A stretch of 17,522 nucleotides of DNA from an uncultured bacterium (GTDB lineage Bacteria; Pseudomonadota; Alphaproteobacteria; Rhodospirillales; Rhodospirillaceae): the NCBI GenBank assembly GCA_903896775.1, contig CAITZE010000241.1, positions 1-17,522 of the forward strand, read 5' to 3'. Made by a program: the position numbers and the translations under genes. Positions 1 to 7,642 of this stretch are shown here, piece by piece. Position 1 is the first letter of the stretch. Each line of letters begins with the position of its first letter. The notes under the pieces were generated by a model. The model did no database searches and was not told the DNA's origin. It worked only from the letters and a program-made list of their open reading frames with translations.

Positions 1-1
1 C

Positions 2-343
2 GAAGCCGAAGAGATGGCGGATCGTATTGGTGTTATCAACAAAGGCGAGTTGATCGTCGTGGAAGAAAAAGCCGCGCTGATGAAAAAGCTCGGCAAGAAG
101 CAGTTGACGCTGACGCTGCTGGAACCCATGGCGCAAATCCCGGCAGCGCTGGCCGAATGGAATTTGGAGCTGATGGGGAACGGCCAGGAGCTGCGCTATA
201 CCTTCGACGCCACCGCGCCGGACGGCATGTCGACGTTATTGAAACGGGTGGCCGAGCTGGGCATCGCGTTTAAAGATCTCAACACCAGCCAAAGTTCGCT
301 GGAAGATATTTTCGTCACCCTTGTGCATGGAGACAAGAAATGA
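2..343 (+). CDS. ABC transporter ATP-binding protein, C-terminal fragment (YadG-like)
   Basis: This is the end of a gene that begins before the window: the frame is open to base 2 and reads E-A-E-E-M-A-D-R-I-G-V-I-N-K-G, the conserved stretch that follows the H-loop in ABC ATPases. The Walker A, Walker B and signature motifs would lie upstream and are not visible. About 113 residues remain, including the C-terminal extension usual in ATPases that serve ABC-2 exporters. The internal ATG at 14 is not a real start. The stop overlaps the permease start by 4 bases (ATGA at 340-343), the usual translational coupling of ATPase and permease. The partner resembles E. coli YadH, so this is probably the YadG counterpart. 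It would act at the inner face of the cytoplasmic membrane and power export; the substrate is unknown. Confidence 0.9.
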   Translation, partial: EAEEMADRIGVINKGELIVVEEKAALMKKLGKKQLTLTLLEPMAQIPAALAEWNLELMGNGQELRYTFDATAPDGMSTLLKRVAELGIAFKDLNTSQSSLEDIFVTLVHGDKK

Positions 344-1125
344 GCGCCGTAAAGCCCATGCTCTTTAACCTGCAAGGCGTGCTCGCCATCTATAAGTTCG
401 AAATGGCGCGCTTCACACGCACCATCTTTCAAAGCTTGGTGACCCCGGTGATCACCACGTCGCTGTACTTCGTGGTGTTCGGCTCGGCCATCGGCAGCCG
501 CATGTCGGCCGTGAACGGCGTGCCCTATGCCGCCTTCATCGTGCCGGGCCTGATGATGATGACCTTGTTCACCGAAGGTATCTTCAACGGCTCCTTCGGC
601 ATCTATTTCCCGAAGTTCATCGGCACGATTTATGAGCTGCTATCCGCGCCGATCTCGTACATCGAAGTCGTGCTGGCCTATGTGGGCGCTGCGGCGACCA
701 AATCGGTGATCCTGGGCCTTGTGATTCTAGCGACGGCCTCGCTGTTTGTGCCTCTGCACCTTGTGCACCCGGTGTTCCTGGTCGGATTTCTGGTATTGAT
801 CGCGGTGACTTTCGCGCTGTTCGGCTTCATCCTCGGCATCTGGGCCAACAGCTTCGAGCAGCTCAATATCGTGCCCATGCTGATCATGACGCCGCTGACC
901 TTCCTGGGTGGCGCGTTCTATTCCATCAGCATGTTGCCGCCGACCTGGCGCACGATCACGCTGTTCAATCCGGTGGTCTATATCATCAGCTGTTTCCGCT
1001 GGGCGTTCTTCGATACCGCCGATGTGCCGGTGGCTTTGAGCGTCGGACTGACTGTCGCGTTCCTCGCCATCTGCCTGACGGTGGTGAGCGTGATCTTCAA
1101 GACCGGATACCGCCTGAAGAGTTAG
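340..1125 (+). CDS. yadH: ABC-2 type transporter permease (YadH-like)
   Basis: This is a 261-residue integral membrane protein with about six hydrophobic segments, at roughly residues 25-48, 62-85, 108-135, 140-168, 175-198 and 230-253. Family features visible are the early P-V-I-T-T-S-L-Y-F-V-V-F-G segment, the I-V-P-G-L-M-M-M motif, and the C-terminal P-L-T-F-L-G-G-A-F-Y-S segment followed by L-P-P-x-W and N-P-V-V-Y-I-I-S. These match the E. coli YadH type of ABC-2 permease closely, and the length is almost the same (YadH is about 256 residues). It pairs with the overlapping upstream ATPase to form an exporter. The substrate is not known for this family. Its TAG stop (1123-1125) overlaps the TAA stop of the convergent thioesterase gene, so no intergenic terminator separates the two. 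Confidence 0.92.
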   Translation: MSAVKPMLFNLQGVLAIYKFEMARFTRTIFQSLVTPVITTSLYFVVFGSAIGSRMSAVNGVPYAAFIVPGLMMMTLFTEGIFNGSFGIYFPKFIGTIYELLSAPISYIEVVLAYVGAAATKSVILGLVILATASLFVPLHLVHPVFLVGFLVLIAVTFALFGFILGIWANSFEQLNIVPMLIMTPLTFLGGAFYSISMLPPTWRTITLFNPVVYIISCFRWAFFDTADVPVALSVGLTVAFLAICLTVVSVIFKTGYRLKS

Positions 1126-1640
1126 GCTTTCAGGAGTTCATCGAGTGCGTTCTGGCGTGTAATGAGGTCCGGTGCGATTGGTTTCGCGCCGGTATAGCCC
1201 ATGATCGTCATGAGCTTTTCGGTCGGCACCCGGCCCTGTTTGCCGACGAAAGTGGTTTTCATGATCGCGATGGAGGCCACATCGCCGCCCGCTAGAATCC
1301 GCTGCTCCAGATAAATCCAGCGCTCGTCCCAGGTCAGCATGCGTACGGTGACGTCGAATTTCTGAAACGGCCTTATGGGCCGGCGAAAGCGGATGGTCGA
1401 CGACCCCAGCACCGGGCCAAGACCTTCTTTGCGCAAACTTTTCCACGCACCGGTGCGCATCATGAAGTCGACGCGGGAAAGATCCATAAAGCTGTGATAG
1501 CGGCTGTTGGTCATATGCATGTTGAGATCGAGATCCCACGGCATGCAGCGAAAAAACAGATGGTTCTCTCCATCGATGGCGCGCCGCGGCCCGAAATGGG
1601 CCGCGATCCACATCCAGATGAGACGGAAGATGAGGTTCAT
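1122..1640 (-). CDS. Hot-dog fold acyl-CoA thioesterase-like protein (4HBT/THEM6 type)
   Basis: This is a 172-residue protein with the 4HBT_2/THEM6-like pattern. It has a hydrophobic N-terminal helix (residues 3-16), then D-L-D-L-N-M-H-M-T-N-S-R-Y at about 36-48, which is the hot-dog active-site signature with its conserved Asp and His/Asn. Later come a conserved S-T-I-R-F-R-R-P-I segment and the strand W-I-Y-L-E-Q-R-I. Family members hydrolyse acyl-CoA or related thioesters; the natural substrate here is not evident. It is the last gene of the minus-strand fatty-acid operon, 16 bases after the acyl-CoA dehydrogenase stop, with no clear Shine-Dalgarno sequence, so it may depend on coupling. 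It could release CoA when acyl-CoA intermediates build up. The N-terminal helix suggests membrane association. Confidence 0.85.
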   Translation of the reverse strand: MNLIFRLIWMWIAAHFGPRRAIDGENHLFFRCMPWDLDLNMHMTNSRYHSFMDLSRVDFMMRTGAWKSLRKEGLGPVLGSSTIRFRRPIRPFQKFDVTVRMLTWDERWIYLEQRILAGGDVASIAIMKTTFVGKQGRVPTEKLMTIMGYTGAKPIAPDLITRQNALDELLKA

Positions 1641-1656
1641 GGCGTGCCCGGAAGGG

Positions 1657-3459
1657 CTACGCCGCTAAACCCGCATCGAACAATTCGTCTTCCATGTCCA
1701 TGATGGTTTCGCCGCCGGCCATGATCGAGGACAGCAGCGCGCCGGTGATGGGCATCAGCTTGTGCATGTAGAACTTGGCGGTCTTGATCTTGCCTTTGTA
1801 AAAGCCGGTGGGGTCGTCATTCTGTTTACCCAGCGCCAACTTCGCCATGCGCGCCCACATGAACCCCACGGAGACATAGGACAGCAGTTTGAGCAGATCG
1901 CTCGCCCCTGCGCCCGCTTCGTTGGGGTTGCTCATGCCCTTCTGCGCGATCTGGCCGACGGCTTGCTGCAAGCGGCCAAAGCCTTTGGCCAGTTCCGTGA
2001 CGATCTCTTCCATGGCCGGGTCGGCGGCGTTCTGTTCGATGAACGCCTGCACCGGATGGAAGAAGGCGCGCATGTAGCGGCCGTAGTGGGCGGTCATCTT
2101 GCGGCCCACGAGATCGAGGGCCTGAATGCCGTTGGTGCCTTCGTAGATCTGCGTGATACGGGCATCGCGTACGAACTGCTCCATGCCGTGCTCGCGGATA
2201 TATCCGTGACCGCCGAAAATCTGCACACCGAGGTTGGCGTTGTCGAACCCGATGTCGGTGCCGAAGGCTTTCACGACCGGCGTCAGGAACTGGATCAGGT
2301 CGTCGTGTTCCGTGCGCTCGGCTTCGGTCGCGGATTTCTCGGCTTTGTCCTGGCTGGTGGAGACCCACATGACCAGCGCCCGCATACCTTCGGTGAGCGC
2401 CTTCATAGTGAGAAGGTTTTTGCGCACATCCGGATGTACGATCAGCGAGTCCGCAGGCTTTTCCGGGCTCACGGTCCCTTTGAGGCTACGGCCCTGCAAT
2501 CGCTCGCGGGCGTATAAAAGCCCGCCTTGATAAGAGACTTCCGAGAGACCCAAGCCTTGCACGCCGACGCCAAGACGCGCGGTATTCATCATGGCGAACA
2601 TGGCGCGCATGCCTTTGTTCTTCTCGCCGACCAGCCAGCCTTTGGCGCCGTCGAAGTTGATGACACAGGTGGCCGAGGCTTTGATGCCCATCTTCTGTTC
2701 GATGGCGCCACAGGACGCGCCGTTGCGTGCGCCGGGTGATCCGTCAGGCTTAGGCAGGAATTTCGGACAGATGAAGAGGCTGATGCCTTTGATGCCCGGC
2801 GGGGCATCTGGCATACGCGCCAACACCAAGTGCACGATGTTCTGCGTGAGGTCGTGCTCGCCGGCGGAGATGAAAATCTTGGTGCCGGTGAGGTTATAGC
2901 TGCCGTCGGCTTGCGGCTCGGCTTTGGTGCGCACGAGGCCCAAGTCGGTGCCGCATTGCGGCTCGGTCAAACACATGGTGCCTGACCAAGTGCCGTCGGT
3001 GAATTTTGGGAGATATGTCTGCTTCTGCTCGTCGGTGCCGTACAGCTTCAACGCGTTGTACGCGCCGTGCGTCAGGCCCGGATACATGCCAAAGGCCATG
3101 TTGGCGGAACAGATCATTTCCTCCACCAGCATGTTGAGCGCCTTGGGTGCGCCTTGGCCGCCGAATTCAGGGTCCGCACCCAGGCCAGTCCAGCCGCCGG
3201 CGGTGAACTGATCGTAGGCCTCTTTGAAGCCCTTAGGCGTGCGCACAACGCCGTTCTCGAAGTGACGGCCTTCTTCGTCGCCGGAGCGATTGAGCGGGAA
3301 CAGCACTTCCTGAGAAATCTTAGCCGCTTCTTCCAGCACCGCATCCACCACGTCGGCGGAGAAGTCGGCGTAACCGGGAAGGCTCGTCAGTGCGTCGCCG
3401 TCGAACAGTTCGCGGTAAACGAACTTCATGTCGCGCAGCGGAGCTTTATACGTGGCCAT
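1657..3459 (-). CDS. Acyl-CoA dehydrogenase, ~600-residue type with C-terminal extension
   Basis: This is an FAD-dependent dehydrogenase that introduces the alpha-beta double bond into acyl-CoA, the first oxidation of the beta-oxidation cycle. At 600 residues it belongs to the long class that carries an extra C-terminal domain, like B. subtilis FadE (about 594) and the methylthiopropionyl-CoA dehydrogenase DmdC. Visible landmarks are the FAD/substrate segment M-C-L-T-E-P-Q-C-G-T-D (162-172), G-T-K-I-F-I-S-A-G-E (192-201), Q-I-F-G-G-H-G-Y (413-420), and I-Y-E-G-T-N-G-I-Q, in which E440 is the expected catalytic base. The start has a strong Shine-Dalgarno sequence (AGGGGGA, about 8 bases upstream). 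It is fifth in the operon, 25 bases after the dioxygenase gene. The context favours fatty acyl-CoA over DMSP-derived substrates, though the family alone does not decide this. Confidence 0.94.
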   Translation of the reverse strand: MATYKAPLRDMKFVYRELFDGDALTSLPGYADFSADVVDAVLEEAAKISQEVLFPLNRSGDEEGRHFENGVVRTPKGFKEAYDQFTAGGWTGLGADPEFGGQGAPKALNMLVEEMICSANMAFGMYPGLTHGAYNALKLYGTDEQKQTYLPKFTDGTWSGTMCLTEPQCGTDLGLVRTKAEPQADGSYNLTGTKIFISAGEHDLTQNIVHLVLARMPDAPPGIKGISLFICPKFLPKPDGSPGARNGASCGAIEQKMGIKASATCVINFDGAKGWLVGEKNKGMRAMFAMMNTARLGVGVQGLGLSEVSYQGGLLYARERLQGRSLKGTVSPEKPADSLIVHPDVRKNLLTMKALTEGMRALVMWVSTSQDKAEKSATEAERTEHDDLIQFLTPVVKAFGTDIGFDNANLGVQIFGGHGYIREHGMEQFVRDARITQIYEGTNGIQALDLVGRKMTAHYGRYMRAFFHPVQAFIEQNAADPAMEEIVTELAKGFGRLQQAVGQIAQKGMSNPNEAGAGASDLLKLLSYVSVGFMWARMAKLALGKQNDDPTGFYKGKIKTAKFYMHKLMPITGALLSSIMAGGETIMDMEDELFDAGLAA

Positions 3460-3484
3460 GGTGAAGTCCCCCTAAGTCTGAAGC

Positions 3485-4093
3485 TTATGCTCGTTCTAGA
3501 ACAATATCGTGAGTGATGTGCCAAATCCCATGCGTATCTTGCATGGGTTCCGAGATGTAAAAGTAATCCGGGAATCTCGCCTGCCCCTCGCGCTGCGGCG
3601 GCTGAATCAGCGGATCATCCGCGAACCAGAATTCGAGCACCCGGTCTTCTTTAAAGCCTTCAGCCAGCACGACGTAGTGCACATGTTCGGGCAGTGTCGT
3701 CGTCGGATAAGGTGCTGGCCGGATGCTCTCAAAACTATAGCCGCCTTTGGCATCGCTGCGCATAAAGCCGCGCAGGCGCGCGTTGTCGGCGCCTTCGCCG
3801 GGACGCGGTTCATTAGGATCGTAACGGCCATTGGCATCGGTGTGGTAAACGAAGATCGATGCGCCGCGCACTGGGTTCTTGCCGTCGGTGACGCGGCCTT
3901 GCACGGCCATCCGTGGACCCGGTTCGCTTGTGCCTGCAACAATGACATGAGGCGGCGCATCCGACGGCGCAAGCTGGCCGGGTTTTGCCACCGCATAGCT
4001 AGGAACATTGAACGCCAGCACACGCCGCGGCAAAAGCGCCGCGGCGGCTGCCAGCGTCAGCAAGGATCGGCGGTTTGCGCTGATCGCTTTCAT
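3485..4093 (-). CDS. Exported intradiol ring-cleavage dioxygenase-like protein (single domain)
   Basis: This is a 202-residue protein. It starts with an apparent Tat-type signal: N-R-R-S-L-L at 7-12, a run of Ala/Leu, then L-A-F near residue 27. The mature part has the intradiol dioxygenase beta-sandwich pattern: V-Y-H-T-D-A-N-G-R-Y-D-P (82-93), R-G-F-M-R-S-D-A-K-G-G-Y-S-F (108-121), P-A-P-Y-P (126-130) and P-E-H-V-H-Y (135-140). The four expected Fe(III) ligands are all present: Y91, Y129, H137 and H139. Characterised relatives (catechol 1,2- and protocatechuate 3,4-dioxygenases) open catecholic rings between the two hydroxyls. Exported single-domain versions are common but mostly uncharacterised, so no substrate can be given. 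The gene lies inside the beta-oxidation operon. Its Shine-Dalgarno AGGA overlaps the TAG stop of the fadN-type gene, pointing to translational coupling. Confidence 0.85.
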   Translation of the reverse strand: MKAISANRRSLLTLAAAAALLPRRVLAFNVPSYAVAKPGQLAPSDAPPHVIVAGTSEPGPRMAVQGRVTDGKNPVRGASIFVYHTDANGRYDPNEPRPGEGADNARLRGFMRSDAKGGYSFESIRPAPYPTTTLPEHVHYVVLAEGFKEDRVLEFWFADDPLIQPPQREGQARFPDYFYISEPMQDTHGIWHITHDIVLERA

Positions 4094-4101
4094 TCCGCGT
4101 C

Positions 4102-6438
4102 CTAGTTACGTAGCGGTTTTCCCGTATCGAGCATGACTTCCATGCGCGCAAGGCTGTCCGGGTTTCTGGCGAGTTCCAGGAAGGCTTCGCGCTCGAGCTT
4201 GAGGATGTCGCGCTCGCTGACGGTCTCGGTGAGGTCGGTGTCGCCGCCCGTGAGCACACGGGCGAGCGCTAATGAAACCACCTGATCGTGCGGCGTGACC
4301 TTGCCTTGCAGGACCATGCCTTCCAGCGCAACCTTGAGGGCTGCGATGCCGGCGGGACCTGGCAGCGAGATGCGCTGTTCGGCGGGCGGCGTGTAGTTCT
4401 CCGCGAGCTTCAGCAGCTTCGCCTTAGCATCCGCCAGCAAGCGGTCGCGGTTCATGGTGATCTCGTCGGTCGGGCGCAAGATGCCCATCTCTTTGGCCTC
4501 GAAAGCCGACTTCGACACTTGTGCCGTGCCGATCATCTCGAAGGCTTTGGCGACCGCAGGCATCGGACCCTTCGGCATCTTCGGATTGTTCTTCTGGCGC
4601 AGCAGCGTCTCTTTACAACCGCCCCAACCGGGGATCACGCCGACGCCGACTTCAACCAGGCCGGTGTAGGTTTCGGCGTGGGCCTGGATGGCGTCGGAAT
4701 GCAGCAGGATTTCGCAGCCGCCGCCGAGCGCCATGCCGAGCGGCGCGGTGACGACGGGGAAGGGCGCTTGTTTCAGGGCGAGGTAGGTTTTCTGCCCTTC
4801 TTCGATCTGGCTTTCCAGCTCCGACCACACGGCAATGTTGGCTGCGAACAGCACAAGGCCGATATTGGCGCCGACCGAGAAGTTGGGGCCTTCGTTGTGA
4901 ACAACCAAGCCTTTCCACTTCTTGTCGCCCTTGATCAGCTTCATGGTGTCCTTGTAGGCAGCCATGGTGAGCGGATCGAGGCTATTGGCGCGTGACGTGA
5001 ACTCGAAGCACAGCACGCCGTCGCCGATGTCCCAGACTTTCGCCGAAGGATTCTTGAGCACCGGTTTGCCGGCGCGTTTGACGTCGGAGAGCTTGAGCAC
5101 GCCGGGCGCACGCACAACGTCCGTGTAATCGCCTTTGGTGGTCAGGTACTGCAGCTTGCCGTTTTCGGTGCGGTAGAAGCCGCCTTTCTCTGCAGCCAGC
5201 TTCAACAGCGGCGGCACAGTCTTGCCGTCTTTGGCGAGCTTATCGGCAAACCACTTCGCGCCCATGGTGTCGATGATCTCGAAGGGGCCTATATTCCAGC
5301 CGTAGCCGTCTTTCATGGCGTCATCGACATCGGTGATGCGGTCGGCGATCTCGGGCACCAGCGAAGCTGTGTAAACGAGCCCGCCGCTCGCGATCTTCCA
5401 GGCGTATTGGCCGCCTTTATCGGTCTGCTCGACAAGAGCCTTGAGGCCACCTTTCTTCGAGGCATTGAGGCTCGGAAGGTCCGCCTTCACGCTCGGCTTA
5501 TATTCAGCCGTCTTGAGGTCGATGCTTTCCTTGATCTTGTTGCCGCCGTCTTTGCGCAAGCGATAGAAACCGCTGGGGCCTTTGCGGCCGATCCAGCCAT
5601 TCTTCAGCATGGTCGCGACAATCGGCGGCTCCGCCGAGATCGCGACATAAGGATCGGTCTTGGGCAGCAGCGACAGCATCGATTTGGTGAGATGCGGCAT
5701 CAGATCGATGCCGATGAGATCAAGCAGCCCGAACACGCCGGTCTTGGGGATGCCGAAAGGCTTCGAGCCCACGGCATCGGCTTCCTCGACGGTCAGGCCC
5801 ATGTTGATAGCTTCGACCACGGCGTTCTGCATCCAATAGATGCCAATGCGGTTGCCGATGAATCCGGGTGTGTCTTTGCAGATCACGACACCTTTACCCA
5901 GTCGCACGTCGCAGAAGTCGCGGATCATCTCCATGTGGTCTTTGCGCGTCTTGGAAGACGCCACCAGCTCCAACAGCCGCATGTAGCGCGGCGGATTGAA
6001 GAAGTGCGTGATCATGAAATCTTCCACCATGTCCGGCGGCATGCCGGCTTCCAGCTGTTTCAGCGGAATGGTGGAGGTGTTGCTTGATATGACCGAGCCT
6101 TTCTTGCGCGTGGCTTCGATCTTTTTATAAAGCGCCTGCTTGATGCCGATGTCTTCGATGACCGCTTCGATGATCCAATCGCACTCGCCCAGCAAATCCA
6201 TATTGTCTTCGGTATTGCCGGTCGTGATGAGGTTGGTGTTCTTCTTGGACATGAATGGCGCAGGATCGGCTTTCAAGAGCTTGGCCACCGCACCTTCGGC
6301 GATGGCGTTACGGTTGGTTCCAGTCTTGGGAACGATGTCCAGCAGCACGACAGGCACGCCGGCATTGGTGATGTGCGCGGCGATGCTGGCGCCCATGACG
6401 CCGGCTCCTATCACCGCGGCTTTTTTGATCTCGGCCAT
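4102..6438 (-). CDS. fadN: FadN-type 3-hydroxyacyl-CoA dehydrogenase / enoyl-CoA hydratase fusion
   Basis: This is a 778-residue bifunctional enzyme carrying out hydration of enoyl-CoA and NAD-dependent oxidation of 3-hydroxyacyl-CoA. The dehydrogenase comes first: NAD-binding G-A-G-V-M-G (11-16), S-S-N-T-S-T (118-123), catalytic H145 in T-H-F-F-N-P-P with E157 nearby, and K-D-T-P-G-F-I-G-N-R (188-197). The hydratase follows at about 465-700, with L-G-G-G-C-E (E576) and G-L-V-E-V-G (E596) giving the two catalytic glutamates at the family spacing of 20. This domain order is the reverse of E. coli FadB/FadJ and matches B. subtilis FadN (about 789 residues). I chose ATG 6438 because it has AAGGGG 9 bases upstream and the family N-terminus (M-A-E-I-K-K-A-A-V-I-G). 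The open frame continues upstream to 6654, but there it only shadows the thiolase gene. It begins 13 bases after the thiolase stop. Confidence 0.95.
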   Translation of the reverse strand: MAEIKKAAVIGAGVMGASIAAHITNAGVPVVLLDIVPKTGTNRNAIAEGAVAKLLKADPAPFMSKKNTNLITTGNTEDNMDLLGECDWIIEAVIEDIGIKQALYKKIEATRKKGSVISSNTSTIPLKQLEAGMPPDMVEDFMITHFFNPPRYMRLLELVASSKTRKDHMEMIRDFCDVRLGKGVVICKDTPGFIGNRIGIYWMQNAVVEAINMGLTVEEADAVGSKPFGIPKTGVFGLLDLIGIDLMPHLTKSMLSLLPKTDPYVAISAEPPIVATMLKNGWIGRKGPSGFYRLRKDGGNKIKESIDLKTAEYKPSVKADLPSLNASKKGGLKALVEQTDKGGQYAWKIASGGLVYTASLVPEIADRITDVDDAMKDGYGWNIGPFEIIDTMGAKWFADKLAKDGKTVPPLLKLAAEKGGFYRTENGKLQYLTTKGDYTDVVRAPGVLKLSDVKRAGKPVLKNPSAKVWDIGDGVLCFEFTSRANSLDPLTMAAYKDTMKLIKGDKKWKGLVVHNEGPNFSVGANIGLVLFAANIAVWSELESQIEEGQKTYLALKQAPFPVVTAPLGMALGGGCEILLHSDAIQAHAETYTGLVEVGVGVIPGWGGCKETLLRQKNNPKMPKGPMPAVAKAFEMIGTAQVSKSAFEAKEMGILRPTDEITMNRDRLLADAKAKLLKLAENYTPPAEQRISLPGPAGIAALKVALEGMVLQGKVTPHDQVVSLALARVLTGGDTDLTETVSERDILKLEREAFLELARNPDSLARMEVMLDTGKPLRN

Positions 6439-6447
6439 GTGAGGCTG

Positions 6448-6453
6448 CCCCTT
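6448..6453 (-). promoter_or_regulatory. Ribosome binding site of the fadN-type gene
   Basis: On the minus strand AAGGGG lies 9 bases before the ATG at 6438, partly inside the TAA stop of the thiolase gene. It decides the start against an upstream in-frame extension of 72 residues, which would overlap the thiolase coding sequence. Confidence 0.75.
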
Positions 6454-7588
6454 ACATCGCTTCGAGAATAGTGGCGATGCCTTGACCGCCGCCGATGCAC
6501 ATGGTCGCCAGACCGTACTTTTTCTTTTCGCGTTGGAGGAGCGACGCGAGCTTACCGGTGATGCGTCCGCCCGATGCGCCGAGCGGATGGCCCAGCGCGA
6601 TGGCGCCGCCGTCGATATTGGTCTTGGAAAGATCGAGGCCCAGTTCCTGCACAACCGACAGCGATTGCGCGGCGAAGGCTTCGTTGAGCTCGATGAGATC
6701 GATCTGGTTCAGCTTCAGGCCAGCGCGCGCGAGAGCTTTCTGCGCGGCGGGCACGGGCCCGATGCCCATGATCTCCGGCGCGCAACCGGCGACCGCGACC
6801 GAGAGAATGCGGGCCAGCGGCTTCAGATTATTTTTGGCGGCATATTCTTCACTGCACACCAGCACGGCGGAAACACCGTCGGTGAGCGGTGAAGACGTTC
6901 CCGCCGTCACCGTACCACCTTCCTTGAAAGCGGTCTTGAGGCCGGCAAGACCTTCCAGGGTGGTGTCGGCGCGGATACAACCGTCGGCATCGACCATGCC
7001 GCCTTCGCCCTTCACCGGAATGATTTCGTCTTTGAACTTACCGGCGGCTTGCGCGGCGGCGGCGCGCTTGTGGCTTTCGACGGCGAAAAGCTCCTGTTTG
7101 GTGCGGTCGATCTTGTATTTATCGGCCAGGTTCTCGGCAGTCTCGCCCATGCCGATATAGGCTTTGCTGCCGAGGCTGATCAGCGACGGGTTGGGCATGG
7201 GGTTGTAGCCGCCCATGGGAATACGGCTCATGCTTTCGACACCGGCGCAGATGAAGGCATCGCCCGCGCCCATCTTGATGGCGCCGGCGGCCTGGTGGAT
7301 CGATTGCATCGAGGAGCCGCAGAAGCGGTTGACGGTGACGCCCGCCACGCTGACCGGAAGACCCGCCACAAACACAACGCAGCGTCCGATGTTGAAGCCT
7401 TGTTCAGCTTCGGGAAAGGCGCAGCCCATGATCAGGTCTTCGATGTGATCAGGATTGACCTTGGTCTTGTCGACAAGCCCTTTGATGACCGTGCCGGCCA
7501 TATCGTCGGGGCGCGTTTTACGCAGCGCGCCTTTGTTGGCCAGATGGAACGCGGAACGGACGTAGCCTGCGATGACAACATTGCTCAT
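6452..7588 (-). CDS. fadA: Acetyl-CoA C-acyltransferase (3-ketoacyl-CoA thiolase)
   Basis: This is a 378-residue thiolase that cleaves 3-ketoacyl-CoA to acetyl-CoA plus a shortened acyl-CoA, closing the beta-oxidation cycle. The nucleophile C90 sits in V-N-R-F-C-G-S-S-M. The N-E-A-F-A-A-Q motif lies at about 304-310. H334 is in G-H-P-L-G-A-S-G-G, and the second active-site cysteine C364 is in C-I-G-G-G-Q-G. All catalytic residues are intact, and the length is at the short end for the family (380-400). The start has AAGGGA 9 bases upstream. Because it is tied to fadD upstream and the fadN-type gene 13 bases downstream, a degradative rather than biosynthetic (acetoacetyl-CoA) role is favoured. 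Confidence 0.95.
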   Translation of the reverse strand: MSNVVIAGYVRSAFHLANKGALRKTRPDDMAGTVIKGLVDKTKVNPDHIEDLIMGCAFPEAEQGFNIGRCVVFVAGLPVSVAGVTVNRFCGSSMQSIHQAAGAIKMGAGDAFICAGVESMSRIPMGGYNPMPNPSLISLGSKAYIGMGETAENLADKYKIDRTKQELFAVESHKRAAAAQAAGKFKDEIIPVKGEGGMVDADGCIRADTTLEGLAGLKTAFKEGGTVTAGTSSPLTDGVSAVLVCSEEYAAKNNLKPLARILSVAVAGCAPEIMGIGPVPAAQKALARAGLKLNQIDLIELNEAFAAQSLSVVQELGLDLSKTNIDGGAIALGHPLGASGGRITGKLASLLQREKKKYGLATMCIGGGQGIATILEAM

Positions 7589-7642
7589 TGGATGGTTCCC
7601 TTATGTCGGCCTGAATCAGAAATTCGAGATCGTGTTGCAGCC

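Noticed and set aside
1762..2517. 251-residue open frame on the plus strand across the acyl-CoA dehydrogenase
   Set aside because: Antisense shadow of a gene with an intact active site; no ribosome binding site or domain.
6439..6654. 72-residue N-terminal extension of the fadN-type protein
   Set aside because: It overlaps the thiolase 3' end in another frame, is not family-like (Arg/Ser/Ala-rich), and the start at 6438 has a good ribosome binding site and the family N-terminus.
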